DNA of 64,000 bases from an uncultured Lactobacillus sp. (GCA_937874695.1 CALNAJ010000013.1:1-64000), one strand, 5' to 3'; positions 27,553-37,130 are shown, counted from the first letter of the stretch. Translations and numbers: made by a program. The notes: generated by a model not told the origin, from the letters alone.

Positions 27553-30084
27553 CTACCGGTAAAATCCAACCGCATCCAGCGTATAGGTCCCCGCAGTCAC
27601 CGCAATCGTGACATGGTGTTTGACAGCGGACAAGCCCAAGAAAACGGCATTTTCCACTTTATCGGCGGCCCGCTGTGGTTCAAAATTGGGGGCTAGTAAG
27701 TGACCATCGACCTTGACCGTCAAGCGACTAGTCGCCACCTGCTTGCCATACAGCGCAAAACCGGTCCCGGTGAAGTCAAATGCTACTTGAGTCTCCGCAC
27801 CGGCAGTCCCCGTCGACAGGGTCCGGTTCCAAATCGTATTGCCCAGTCCACAGACGTGTTGCCAGTCACCACGATACGTGAGCCACTCATCCAAATCGTC
27901 GAGCCGTTGATACTGAACACCATCGGCCACATCGTTCTTCTTCACGACGATCTGGGTAATCTCCGTGTGATAGTAGCCGGTTCCCAGCTTGACGCGACCG
28001 CTATAGTGCGGATTGTCCGTGTCCACAAAGGTCAGCACCGTCTGACCGTCGATGCCCGCCGTCAACTGATTGCCACTGACGCCAAAGCTCAGCTGGTGAA
28101 TCTGCGTCAGGTCCAGGCCATCCACGTAACCCAAGGCCACAACACCATCGTTTTTCAACAGCTGACAACTGCCATCCGTTGCCATCTTGAAGACGTACGG
28201 CGCACTCTCTAGCCGTCCCTTGACGTCCGTGACCTGGTACAGGCCGATGCCAAAGTAATTGCCGGTCGGCGAGTTCTGCTGGGTCGTGTCGTCGAATTTC
28301 ACAGAGACCATCACGGTGTAATTACACCAGCGGTCATCCCCCAGCGTCAGATTCGGCGCATAGGAATATTCCCAGTCCAGCGCACGTTGGGCCTCGGTAA
28401 TCTGCTGGCGCAAGACCCCCTGACCATGACGCTGCTCGACTTCAAAGGCTCCGCCCTGGTCCGTCGTGTAGCGCGGCGTGCCACCCCGAGTCGTGTGGTA
28501 ATCTGCCGCATAACCGAAGTCATCCTGATAGAAAATATCTTGGCTATCCGCCACGTCCAGTAGCGTATTGGCCACCGGTGCCGTTTGTCGGGTGTAAAGA
28601 ACCTCGGTATCCGTTCCCAGGTCCAGCGTCGTTGCGGTCACAATGCTGTGAGGGCGAACGAGGACCGTCAATTTACCAGCCGTGGCTGTGAGCGTTTCTC
28701 GTTGCTGTTTCAACCCGCTATCGTAGGCTTGTCCCGCTTCTGGGCCACGACTTTCCCACACCGTGACCGGCTTACCGACCGCTGGCAGATTGACGAGTGA
28801 CAGCGTGTATTGCCGCGGACGCGCACTGTCGTTGACCAAAATAGCTGAGAAATCCTGTTTGTCCGGTGCCACCAGCGTCAGATAACTTGGCGCATCCGTA
28901 TGGCTATCTAGATTCTCCGTCCCGCCAACCTGGCTGTCGCAGGCACTCGGTAAATAACGCCAGGGGGTGCTCTCGTGCCAGCCGGCTTGAGCGAAGTCCG
29001 TGAAGTGCTTCATGATCTGTAGCCCCACATTGTCGACCTCAAAGTAACCGGACCACGGGTGACTCGCCGTGATCAGCTCCTTGTGGCTGTAGTTGACGCC
29101 GGGATAGTAGGCCGAAACAGCCGGCTGGAAGATGTAGAAGGTCCGACGGGAATTCACGTAACTCTTGATCAGCCGGTTGGCCACATCCAGGCCACTCTGT
29201 TTGCCACCAATACCATCACCGGAACTGGCGCGCACCCGATATTTACCAAAGGTCATCGGTGCAATTCCCTCGCTGTACCAGACCTCATGCTGGTGGTCAT
29301 CGGCCAAGCGTTTGTATTGATTATGGGGCCCATCATCGGTATTGTAGTGGTATCCTACTGCCGTTACCTGTTTGAGCAGTTCACGATCATTCAGCATGGC
29401 ATCGCCAAATTCGGTCTCGTAGTTCTGGTCAGCCGCAATCAGCTTGATCTGGTGGTAACGGTCCACAGGAAAGTCCGCCGGGAAATCAGTATCGTTATGT
29501 AACCGATCGGCAAACCACTTGATCCAGCGATACATGGGATGCTTGGTTTCATTTCTGTCCGGGTCCACGTAATCAAAAAGGTAACCGAACTGTCGGTAGG
29601 CCGCCACAATGGTCTGCTTGTATAGTTGATACATCGGCTCGTAAGCCGTCTCTGGAACGTTGTGGTCGGGGTCGGCACTCTTGACCGGCCTCCACAACGG
29701 CCGCAAGTAGCCGGGTTCACCCCACCGCAACAGACTAGTCTTCAGCTGGGGATTTAACTTTTTGGCATCGGCAATCAGCTGGTAGCCGGCGCCTCGTAGG
29801 ACGTTGGTTGGCTCATCGGCACTGCGTTTCGTCGCCGGTTCGGTCCCGGACGACGTGTTCGCATCGTCCCCGAGTTCTAGCTTGACCATTGACATCAGGG
29901 GGTGCTGCCCCCCGAAGAGAATTTCTAAGATCTGCTGGTAGCTCTCTGGTTGTTCCCATTTGTAATCCAGCAAGAGCCGCGACGAGTTATTGCAGCTCAA
30001 GTACCCGAACCCCTTGAAGGTATTGGCATCCTGCGCCGACGTATCCAGCAAATCACCATCAATTGTTACCTGTGTTGTATTCAT
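27553..30084 (-). CDS. GH59-like glycoside hydrolase (galactocerebrosidase fold)
   Basis: 843 aa. The N-terminal part matches family 59: GFGYLSCNNSSRLLLDY near 25, MVKLELGDDANTSSGTEPAT near 66, KKLNPQLKTSLLRWGEPGYL near 107. Candidate acid/base Glu in DPDRNET near 180 and nucleophile in VWYSEGIAP near 270. C-terminal beta-sandwich and lectin-like domains (about 520-843) follow. No signal peptide, so it acts inside on an imported beta-galactoside or related glycoside. Divergent from a LacI regulator. Confidence 0.78.
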   Translation of the reverse strand: MNTTQVTIDGDLLDTSAQDANTFKGFGYLSCNNSSRLLLDYKWEQPESYQQILEILFGGQHPLMSMVKLELGDDANTSSGTEPATKRSADEPTNVLRGAGYQLIADAKKLNPQLKTSLLRWGEPGYLRPLWRPVKSADPDHNVPETAYEPMYQLYKQTIVAAYRQFGYLFDYVDPDRNETKHPMYRWIKWFADRLHNDTDFPADFPVDRYHQIKLIAADQNYETEFGDAMLNDRELLKQVTAVGYHYNTDDGPHNQYKRLADDHQHEVWYSEGIAPMTFGKYRVRASSGDGIGGKQSGLDVANRLIKSYVNSRRTFYIFQPAVSAYYPGVNYSHKELITASHPWSGYFEVDNVGLQIMKHFTDFAQAGWHESTPWRYLPSACDSQVGGTENLDSHTDAPSYLTLVAPDKQDFSAILVNDSARPRQYTLSLVNLPAVGKPVTVWESRGPEAGQAYDSGLKQQRETLTATAGKLTVLVRPHSIVTATTLDLGTDTEVLYTRQTAPVANTLLDVADSQDIFYQDDFGYAADYHTTRGGTPRYTTDQGGAFEVEQRHGQGVLRQQITEAQRALDWEYSYAPNLTLGDDRWCNYTVMVSVKFDDTTQQNSPTGNYFGIGLYQVTDVKGRLESAPYVFKMATDGSCQLLKNDGVVALGYVDGLDLTQIHQLSFGVSGNQLTAGIDGQTVLTFVDTDNPHYSGRVKLGTGYYHTEITQIVVKKNDVADGVQYQRLDDLDEWLTYRGDWQHVCGLGNTIWNRTLSTGTAGAETQVAFDFTGTGFALYGKQVATSRLTVKVDGHLLAPNFEPQRAADKVENAVFLGLSAVKHHVTIAVTAGTYTLDAVGFYR

Positions 30085-30140
30085 GTCTGATCACACACTC
30101 CAATCTATCAAAGGTGAAGAAATTTAGAAGTTTCAAGTTT

Positions 30141-30154
30141 AGTAAACGTTTTTC
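30141..30154. promoter_or_regulatory. Candidate LacI/CcpA-type operator
   Basis: AGTAAACGTTTTTC, centred on AAACGTTT, lies between the divergent GH59-like and LacI genes. It could be bound by the local LacI regulator or by CcpA (11/14 to cre). Confidence 0.35.
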
Positions 30155-30232
30155 CGAAATTTACGGCTATAATAATTATAAGGAATGGAATACATAGACT
30201 ATAAATAAATCTAATCGAAGGAGGACTACCCG

Positions 30233-31228
30233 ATGACAACCATCAAGGACGTGGCAAAAAGCGCCGGCGTATCGGCATCTACCGTCTCTCGCATCCTAAA
30301 TTACGATGCCACCCTCGCCGTCAGCGAAGACACCCGGCGCAAGGTCCTAGAAGTCGCCGAAAAGTTGCAGTACAAGAAGAAACCCAAGAAGGCCAAGCAG
30401 TCTGGCACTAAGATTGCCGTGGTCCAATGGCACTCCGACAAGGAAGAACTCAACGACCTGTACTACTACCAGATTCAGTACGGCATCGAGACCAAAGCCC
30501 TGAGTGGCGGCGTTTCCGTTGACACTATCTCATTTAACAATATCGCCAACATCGACCTCGCCGGCTACTCGGGCATCATCGCGGTGGGTAAGTACGATGA
30601 ATCCGAAATCCACCGGTTGGCCGGCTACCACAAGCCGCTGGTCTTCATCGGGGAGAACTACCTGCTCTACGGTTTCGACAGCGTCCAGAGTGATTTCCTA
30701 ACGCCCATCAACTGGATCATTAATCACTACCTAGCTGAAGGTATCACCGACATCGGTCTGATTGCCGGCCAAGAGGAAACGCTGACCGAGCACAATGCCG
30801 TCTACGATCCAAGAGCCACGACCTATCGTAACCGACTCGTCCATGAGGGCCTCTTCAATCCCGACTTCCTCTTCACGGGCAGTTACGGCCCGGACTCTGG
30901 CTACCAACTGATGGAACGCGCCATCACCGAGCTGAAGGAAGACTTACCACACGCCTTCATCATCGGCAGTGACTCCATGGCGATCGGGGCGCTGAAGGCC
31001 CTGAAGCAACACGACATCGCCGTCCCGAGTCGTGTCAACATCATCAGCTTCAACGACGTGGCAATTGCCAAATACGCCTACCCGGCGCTGACAACGGTCC
31101 ACGTCTACACGGAGATCATGGGCGAACGGGCCTTCGACCTCCTGCAGGAGCAGATCAAGGATGCCAACAAGATTCCAGAATCCGTGGTCATCAGCACCCG
31201 GATCATCAAACGAGACAGTAGCATCTAA
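30233..31228 (+). CDS. LacI/GalR family transcriptional regulator
   Basis: 331 aa. Helix-turn-helix and hinge at 1-60 (TIKDVAKSAGVSASTVSRIL), then a periplasmic-binding-like effector domain; AFIIGSDSMAIGALKAL near 242 and the end resemble EbgR/GalR. Divergent from the GH59-like gene and close to the second glucuronidase cluster, so probably a repressor of this glycoside island. AAGGAGG precedes the ATG. Confidence 0.92.
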   Translation: MTTIKDVAKSAGVSASTVSRILNYDATLAVSEDTRRKVLEVAEKLQYKKKPKKAKQSGTKIAVVQWHSDKEELNDLYYYQIQYGIETKALSGGVSVDTISFNNIANIDLAGYSGIIAVGKYDESEIHRLAGYHKPLVFIGENYLLYGFDSVQSDFLTPINWIINHYLAEGITDIGLIAGQEETLTEHNAVYDPRATTYRNRLVHEGLFNPDFLFTGSYGPDSGYQLMERAITELKEDLPHAFIIGSDSMAIGALKALKQHDIAVPSRVNIISFNDVAIAKYAYPALTTVHVYTEIMGERAFDLLQEQIKDANKIPESVVISTRIIKRDSSI

Positions 31229-31283
31229 CACACCGCGATGCCGGTTAGCGGCCTTCAAAAACAATCCCACAACTAATCCAAAT

Positions 31284-31333
31284 AAAACCGCAGTAAATCC
31301 AAGGTTCTCAACACCTGGCTTACTGCGGTTTTT
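31284..31333 (+). terminator. Terminator of the LacI gene
   Basis: AAAACCGCAGTAA / TTACTGCGGTTTTT with an inner CCA/TGG pair. Confidence 0.8.
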
Positions 31334-31494
31334 AGCTGTTCAATTGGTCCAAATTATTTAGAAACCGACATCGCTAAATTTCCACGTAAACCCGAGTCAA
31401 GGTTTCCTCAACGCTATGAAACAATGCTAGTCCCCTCACACACAATTTATAAAGTATCCAAAAGAATCAACTAACTTTGAACTAACACAACGTC

Positions 31495-31675
31495 AGCCGA
31501 GAGGGCGGTGAAAATCAACTCAGCTATGGGAATTTCCTTAGCTGCTGTGCCGCTTAGGAAATTGGTGTCTTTGAAACTCGCTTTTCAGAGGTTCAAAGCA
31601 AGCCTAAAGACCGCCCTTTGGCTTTAGGCGCCCCCCCTCAGCGTTCCGGTTGATTTTCACCGCCCGGCAAGGCGC
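31495..31675 (-). repeat. Cloverleaf repeat copy E
   Basis: Closing stem 31503-31520 with 31648-31665, 18 bp with one G-T pair, its sequence changed on both strands relative to copy D. Hairpins TTTCCTTAGC/GCTTAGGAAA, CTTTGAA/TTCAAAG and GCCTAAAG/CTTTAGGC follow. Starts about 12 bp after the stop codon of beta-glucuronidase 2, sense to that gene. Confidence 0.8.
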
Positions 31676-31686
31676 CAACGATAGCG

Positions 31687-33495
31687 TTAATTCTTAAAGT
31701 TATTGTCGATGTCGAGCCAACGATGGCGGAGATAGAACGCCGCTTCCTTCGGCTGACGGTCCCGCGTGAACAGACCCTTCTTATTCCCATTGACCCGCAT
31801 GTTTCCTTCAACCGTTTGGAAATCGGCCAAGTTCCACGGCTGTTCCCCACGAATAAAGTCGTAGGAATCGAAGACCCGGTTGAACATCTGTAGCAATTCA
31901 ATCTGGTATTCTTCACTCCACATCACGGATGGCAGTTTGTGCAGGCCCGGTTGAGTGTCGGCACCGTATTCGGAGAAGACAACTGGCTTGTCGATGTCCG
32001 AGGCCGCCCACTTGTCGAGTTCCTCACGCAGGCCAGCTTCCCCATCGGAGATTTCGTAGCCCCACTTGTGATACCAACCAGGGTAACGGTTCAACAGGTA
32101 GAAATCAGGGAACTCCTTGCAGTAAGAGGTATCGAAGGTGTCGTCTTCATTCAGCGTGAAGGTCCGTGGCCGTTGATCAGGGTCCAAGGCCTTGGTGGCC
32201 GCAAACATCTTCTCAAAGTACGGCACGGCAGATTCACTGGACGTGTCCGGTTCATTGAAGAGGCTCCAGGCCAAGACGCTCGGGTGATTCTTATCCCGAT
32301 GGATCATGTCGGTCACTTGATCGAGGTGCTTCTTGTAAAGTTCCTCGGTCCAGTCGCCGTCAAAGAAGGACTGGTCGAGGCCCCCGAGGAAGCTGGCCGC
32401 CGCCATCTTAAACCCAACGGCGGGCACCTCATCGATAATCAGAAAGCCTTCGCGGTCGGCAAAGCGGTACACCTCTTCGTCGTAAGGATAATGAGACGTC
32501 CGGAAGGAGTTGGCCCCCATCCATTTCATCAGCTCGAAGTCCCGCTTTTCCACGTTGAGATCGAAGGCCCGACCGGCATAGATGCTGTCTTCGTGCCGCC
32601 CAAACCCTTTGAGATAGACGGGTTTGCCGTTGACTTCAATCTGATGCCCAGCGATGGTAATCGTCCGAATCCCAATCTCATCGCTGTATTCATCAATCAA
32701 GTTGTCGTTGGCCGTAACTTGAATCGTCAGCGTATAGAGGTGGGCGTCGCGCACGTTCCACAACTGTGGGTGCTGCACGACAAGGTCGCCGGTTCGGCCA
32801 TTACTGGTGGCCACGATTTGGTCGTCCTTATCACGCAACGTGACGCTCACGCTACCGGCGGATTGACTGGTCGTCACGGTGTAATGAACCGTGGCCAGGT
32901 CATCCCCCAGCGTGGAAACGGCGGTGTAGTCCACCACGTGATTCTCCGGTGTAGCGACGAGATGGACGCTACGATTCAGGCCGGAGTAATTGTAAAAGTC
33001 AAAGAATGGCTTCACCATTTTCTTCCCGTTCTTCAGCACGGCCGTATCACCGGCTGGCAAGGCATCGCGGTGCAACTCATTGTTCATCTTGAGCACAACT
33101 AAGTTTTCCTCGTCAAATTTCACGGCACTGGTAATGTCGGCGAGAAATGGCAGGAAGCCGCCCTCGTGACTGCGAATCTCCTGACCGTTGACGTAGACCG
33201 TCGCGCGGTGCGTAGCGGCACCGAACCGCAAGCCAATCAACTTGCCGCGCAGTGAGCCGGGCACGAAGACGCGCTTGGCATACCAGAAGTCGCCAGTGTA
33301 TTCACGAGAATCCTTGTCCGTAAAGAAGTCGTTAAAGCTGGCTGGAACGGGCATCTCGATTGGATCGGGTAATTTAGTGGTCCAGTTGTCGGCCAGTCCC
33401 TGGCTTTCACAGTCAAACTCGAAGTCCCAGAGACCATCTAGCTTCTGGTCAAAGCGACATTTATTGGTTAGTGGGTAGAGTAACTCTTGTTCCAT
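31687..33495 (-). CDS. uidA: Beta-glucuronidase, GH2 family (copy 2)
   Basis: 602 aa, paralogous to the gene at 14352. Acid/base Glu in SLFNEPDTSS near 414, nucleophile in FSEYGADTQ near 508 and GNKKGLF near 573 with the glucuronate-recognising NxK. GGAGG before the ATG at 33495 decides the start over a TTG six codons upstream. 21 bp downstream of the DUF2264 gene, so cotranscribed. A cytoplasmic enzyme for imported glucuronides. Confidence 0.94.
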   Translation of the reverse strand: MEQELLYPLTNKCRFDQKLDGLWDFEFDCESQGLADNWTTKLPDPIEMPVPASFNDFFTDKDSREYTGDFWYAKRVFVPGSLRGKLIGLRFGAATHRATVYVNGQEIRSHEGGFLPFLADITSAVKFDEENLVVLKMNNELHRDALPAGDTAVLKNGKKMVKPFFDFYNYSGLNRSVHLVATPENHVVDYTAVSTLGDDLATVHYTVTTSQSAGSVSVTLRDKDDQIVATSNGRTGDLVVQHPQLWNVRDAHLYTLTIQVTANDNLIDEYSDEIGIRTITIAGHQIEVNGKPVYLKGFGRHEDSIYAGRAFDLNVEKRDFELMKWMGANSFRTSHYPYDEEVYRFADREGFLIIDEVPAVGFKMAAASFLGGLDQSFFDGDWTEELYKKHLDQVTDMIHRDKNHPSVLAWSLFNEPDTSSESAVPYFEKMFAATKALDPDQRPRTFTLNEDDTFDTSYCKEFPDFYLLNRYPGWYHKWGYEISDGEAGLREELDKWAASDIDKPVVFSEYGADTQPGLHKLPSVMWSEEYQIELLQMFNRVFDSYDFIRGEQPWNLADFQTVEGNMRVNGNKKGLFTRDRQPKEAAFYLRHRWLDIDNNFKN

Positions 33496-33516
33496 AATGT
33501 CTGATTCCTCCAAGCT

Positions 33517-35406
33517 CTATTTAAATTCATCCAGGGTGACCTTGGTGGTCTGCCCGTTCAATGTCATCTCAACGCGATTGCCGACCAACGCAATGGTTGG
33601 CAACGCAATCTCACCGTTAGCATCCAGGCTTTCCAACTCACGGTCCCCCAGGTAAAGCGAAACCAGGGTATACTTCCCAGGCTTCAAGATCCCCGTCTGT
33701 AGCGGAATCTTCGTCTTAGGGAAGTAGATGTTGGTATTGGGTTCCGGCACGGACAGTTCGACCTTCAAGTTGTCTGACAGGCCAACTAGCCCGGTGATGC
33801 CGACCCGCGTCTGATAGAAGACGGCATTCTTGGCTTTGACCGCCACCTCGTGTTCGCGAGGATCGCCGCTATCGGGACCGGCAAAGCTTCCTTCAGCCAC
33901 GTGTAATTCCCGTGCGGTATCAATCTGGTGAATTCGCACGTGCCATGGCATATCTGGAATCACGTAGTTCTTGATATCTACGTCATCCCACGGTTGCCAG
34001 TCGGAATAAACGTAATCGTCATGAATCTGGTAGTCAGCATACTTGAAGGCCGTCCGCCAGAAGTTCTCGGATTCGGAGACCGCCAGCGTGTTGTCGAAGG
34101 CCCCTTGCTTGAGCAATACAGAACCCTTAGGCGTACTGAATCCAAACGATGAGGAGTACACGTACTTTTCATATTTGGCAGCGCCCGCAGCGTGTTCGTG
34201 GGAATGTTGGCCGGCAGTAAAGGACTGGACTTCCAGCCCCGTCTTACTGTGCGCGACCAGCATCCGGGGCTCCGGCTGCTTCTTGAGCGGCTCGAACTTA
34301 AAGTCATCACTTTCCGGCGTCGTCCAGAACGGATCGTCATCGGGGAGTGCGTAGAAGATAAAGGTCTTGAGCGCCCAGTAGGCCGAAGCGGGACCGTTAT
34401 AGCCTTCCGCGAAGACCATGTTCGGGTAGGCGTAGCCGATAGGAATCAGGCCATCCGTCGTGAAGATATTCTGCTGGAACCACCAGCGTAAGTTATTTAA
34501 GAGTAAATGCTTGATGTCGCCCAACGCATAGCCCTCTGGCAAGTCGATGTGCGCATACGCCGCAACTGCCCAGAAGGCCGCTTGCGCAAACCGATAGTCG
34601 AGGCTCCGACCATAAGGTAAGGCTGCCCCGTCCGCCGCAAACCAATTGGCATAGCTCGGCACGAAGGCTTTGGCACGTTCCCGCAACAAGGTGGCTTCGT
34701 CCCCCTGCCAGTCGGTCAGGCCAACCGTGAGTAAGGTGAAGAACTGGTAAGCAAACGGAATGTAATTATCGATTTGATTCTTGTAGCCATCGTAGGACCA
34801 GCCGTGGTCAAGGTAGTGGGTGTTGGTGATGGCGTAATCATCGGCAACCAACTGTGAATGGTCAGCGTAACCGGAGTCCGTGATAAATTTGTTGACCATG
34901 GCCTTGAAGAACAGCCAGTTGGTCTTCGGCACGACCTTGTCATTGACTTGGTCCATCCAATCCACGATCTGCTTCTGTTGCTTCGTTGAGAGACTGTCCC
35001 AGAAGTTAGGTTTGGTCTCGTATAGAAAGGCTGTCAGCGCACCCATTTCCACGAAGAGCTGATCGTAGTCGCCGAGGTCACCACCCCAGTAGCTGTCCGA
35101 TTCGGGATCAACACCGGCAAGAATCCCCTGCGTAGTCATTTCAAACCAGTCGGAGTAAGCCTTAACGTTCTCAGCGTTACTGAAGAAGGGACCGAGGCCC
35201 CACAACAGGCGCATAAAACCTTCAATTTCAGTCTTGTCTTGAAGGTAGACTGCCCCACTATCACTCATGCGGAAGCGACCCTTTTGCTTCTGCTGACTCA
35301 GCACATCCATCGCTGGGTTAAGAATGTCCAGCAGCGCCGACTTCACATCCGCCTTACTGCGGAGTGGGTTCGCTTTGATTTGTTCGTTGAATAACTGTCG
35401 TTTCAA
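33517..35406 (-). CDS. DUF2264 domain protein
   Basis: 629 aa starting at a TTG with AAAGGAGG 7 bp before it; the open frame extends further upstream but that part runs through repeat C. The first ~360 residues are alpha-barrel-like (GGDLGDYDQLFVEMGALTAF, DGAALPYGRSLDYRFAQAAFW), the rest beta-rich. DUF2264 proteins accompany polysaccharide-degrading loci and resemble alpha/alpha-toroid lyases or hydrolases. With a glucuronidase downstream, a role on uronic-acid glycosides is likely but unproven. Confidence 0.85.
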   Translation of the reverse strand: MKRQLFNEQIKANPLRSKADVKSALLDILNPAMDVLSQQKQKGRFRMSDSGAVYLQDKTEIEGFMRLLWGLGPFFSNAENVKAYSDWFEMTTQGILAGVDPESDSYWGGDLGDYDQLFVEMGALTAFLYETKPNFWDSLSTKQQKQIVDWMDQVNDKVVPKTNWLFFKAMVNKFITDSGYADHSQLVADDYAITNTHYLDHGWSYDGYKNQIDNYIPFAYQFFTLLTVGLTDWQGDEATLLRERAKAFVPSYANWFAADGAALPYGRSLDYRFAQAAFWAVAAYAHIDLPEGYALGDIKHLLLNNLRWWFQQNIFTTDGLIPIGYAYPNMVFAEGYNGPASAYWALKTFIFYALPDDDPFWTTPESDDFKFEPLKKQPEPRMLVAHSKTGLEVQSFTAGQHSHEHAAGAAKYEKYVYSSSFGFSTPKGSVLLKQGAFDNTLAVSESENFWRTAFKYADYQIHDDYVYSDWQPWDDVDIKNYVIPDMPWHVRIHQIDTARELHVAEGSFAGPDSGDPREHEVAVKAKNAVFYQTRVGITGLVGLSDNLKVELSVPEPNTNIYFPKTKIPLQTGILKPGKYTLVSLYLGDRELESLDANGEIALPTIALVGNRVEMTLNGQTTKVTLDEFK

Positions 35407-35432
35407 GTTAAGTCCTCCTTTACTTATCTTTC

Positions 35433-35650
35433 GGGTGAAAATTATCGCCTGCGGCTGCCAGAGATTCTGCCGCTGTGGGGACCGCCTCCAGCCAAGGTAC
35501 GGGCTTCCGGCTCGGTTTGAAACCTCGCAAGATTCGTGCGAGTTTCCATACACGTCCCACGATGTAAGGCCAGGAAAAGCCAACTGGTCTAACATCGTCG
35601 TCACGGCTGGCGCCATCTCTGGCCTCCTCCGGCTAATCTCGTTTTCACCC
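35433..35650 (+). repeat. Cloverleaf repeat copy C
   Basis: Outer GGGTGAAAA (35433-35441) with TTTTCACCC (35642-35650), closing stem GCCAGAGAT (35457-35465) with ATCTCTGGC (35615-35623). Last arm ACGATGT-AA-GGCCAG / CTGGTC-TA-ACATCGT. Begins 27 bp upstream of the DUF2264 start codon, in the likely 5' untranslated region, antisense to that gene by the copy A orientation. Confidence 0.8.
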
Positions 35651-35744
35651 CACAATAATCGCTTAAGTCGTATAAAACTAAGTAAACTGTCGTATCACTA
35701 ATAATAATTATCCGTAATGATTGGCACGTTTCAACCACTTTTCG

Positions 35745-35777
35745 AAAAAGGCTCTACGCCGTTAGTGACATAGAGTC
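35745..35777 (-). terminator. Terminator of the MFS transporter gene
   Basis: Minus-strand GACTCTATG / CGTAGAGCC hairpin (one mismatch, one G-T) followed by CTTTTTC. A second small hairpin, ACGTTT/AAACGT with T run, lies at about 35782-35812 for the other strand. Confidence 0.6.
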
Positions 35778-35834
35778 TTCCATACGTTTGCTCATAAACG
35801 TAGCTTTTTTCTAACACCATTTAATCTGGCAAAA

Positions 35835-37130
35835 TTACCGAACTCTCTTAATCATAGCGATAGCAATCCCACCGACTAATTCCATGGCGATGGCGAAGAT
35901 GAAGATTGCACCGTAACCAAAGGCGGCAACGATAGCTGAGGCCACCATGGCACCCAACATCTGGCCTAACGTGTTGGCCAAGTTGATCAGCCCTAAGTCT
36001 TTCCCAGCAGTATCAGAGGAAGGCAAAACATCCATGTTCAAGGCACCATCGACAGAGTTGTATAACCCATTCCCGAAGGCAGCGATAACGGCGTAAACGA
36101 ACATTGCCCATGGCTTTTGAACAAACAGTGGGAACAATGCGGCAAAACCTAAGGCAAAGGTGGCAATCACAACTGGTGCCTTAACCCGGTTCAGCTTGTC
36201 GGCCAGTGGTCCCCCAATCAAGGCGAAGATCACACCGATAATTAACATAATTGAGGAGAAAATGGAAATTGACTTCCCAGCTTCTGCGGTCCCTTGACCA
36301 ATATAGTCGGTGAACAGGAAGAGTAAGAAGGTCGTGACGATGGTTGACCCAACAACCATGAAGAACTTACCCGTCAAAGCTAAGTAAAAGTCCCGTGCAT
36401 CGTGCGTTGGGAAGAAGAAGTACTTCTTTAATGTGTCCTTATTGATAGCAACTTTAGGTTCATCCATGTTCCCTTTTTCTTGAATCAAGAGCAAGTGAAT
36501 GATGGCCAAGACAACGGTACTGCCGGCCATGAAGTAAATCCCCATCTTAACGTTACCCAAGAATTGAGCTGCTAACAGCGCAAACCCTTGTTGGGCGATG
36601 GTAAAGCCGACCCCGTAGAAAGTCGAAACAGTTCCCCGCCATTTCGGCGCAACCCGGTCCGATATTTGCGGATATATCGCCGCAGCGATAGCGTTTTCGG
36701 CTGCAGCCGCGATGATCCAGATAAGGATGATAGCCATGATTGACTTAACATTGGCAATGACGACCAGTGAAATCGCAATGGCAATCGTGCCGACAACAAT
36801 GTAAGGCTTCCGTTTCCCAAAGCGGGTCCGGGTAACATCAGAGAATGCCCCAAATAACAGGTTGGCAATCGCCCCAGTGATGGAAGCGACCGTGGCTAAA
36901 ATCCCAACGGCCCAAACCTTATGTACAGGGTCCAATTGCGCGAATAATTGCGGGATTAAAACACTTCTAGTGGATCCAATTGGCCCGTACCAGCATAATG
37001 GCGCCAAAAACATAGCGGATGAAACCATCCAAGGCAGCTTAGGTTGTTCCTCGTCTTTAACTTTGGCGTTGGTAACGACCCCGACACCAGCCTTGACGGC
37101 CTGTTTGTCCGTCTTATCTTCTTTCGACAT
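35835..37130 (-). CDS. MFS/GPH-like sugar transporter
   Basis: 431 aa with twelve helices. WYGPIGSTRSVLIPQ near 42, GAFSDVTRTRFGKRKPYIVVG near 95 (GxxxD..RxGRR type loop) and INLANTLGQMLGA near 380 fit the SLC45/GPH-like branch of the major facilitator superfamily. Likely imports the glycoside degraded by DUF2264/uidA. Its promoter carries both a palindromic LacI-type site and cre-like sites. Confidence 0.87.
   Translation of the reverse strand: MSKEDKTDKQAVKAGVGVVTNAKVKDEEQPKLPWMVSSAMFLAPLCWYGPIGSTRSVLIPQLFAQLDPVHKVWAVGILATVASITGAIANLLFGAFSDVTRTRFGKRKPYIVVGTIAIAISLVVIANVKSIMAIILIWIIAAAAENAIAAAIYPQISDRVAPKWRGTVSTFYGVGFTIAQQGFALLAAQFLGNVKMGIYFMAGSTVVLAIIHLLLIQEKGNMDEPKVAINKDTLKKYFFFPTHDARDFYLALTGKFFMVVGSTIVTTFLLFLFTDYIGQGTAEAGKSISIFSSIMLIIGVIFALIGGPLADKLNRVKAPVVIATFALGFAALFPLFVQKPWAMFVYAVIAAFGNGLYNSVDGALNMDVLPSSDTAGKDLGLINLANTLGQMLGAMVASAIVAAFGYGAIFIFAIAMELVGGIAIAMIKRVR

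Noticed and set aside
31939..33102. 387-codon open frame antisense to beta-glucuronidase 2
   Set aside because: Same cause: mirror of a strongly coding GH2 gene, no family motif and no ribosome site.
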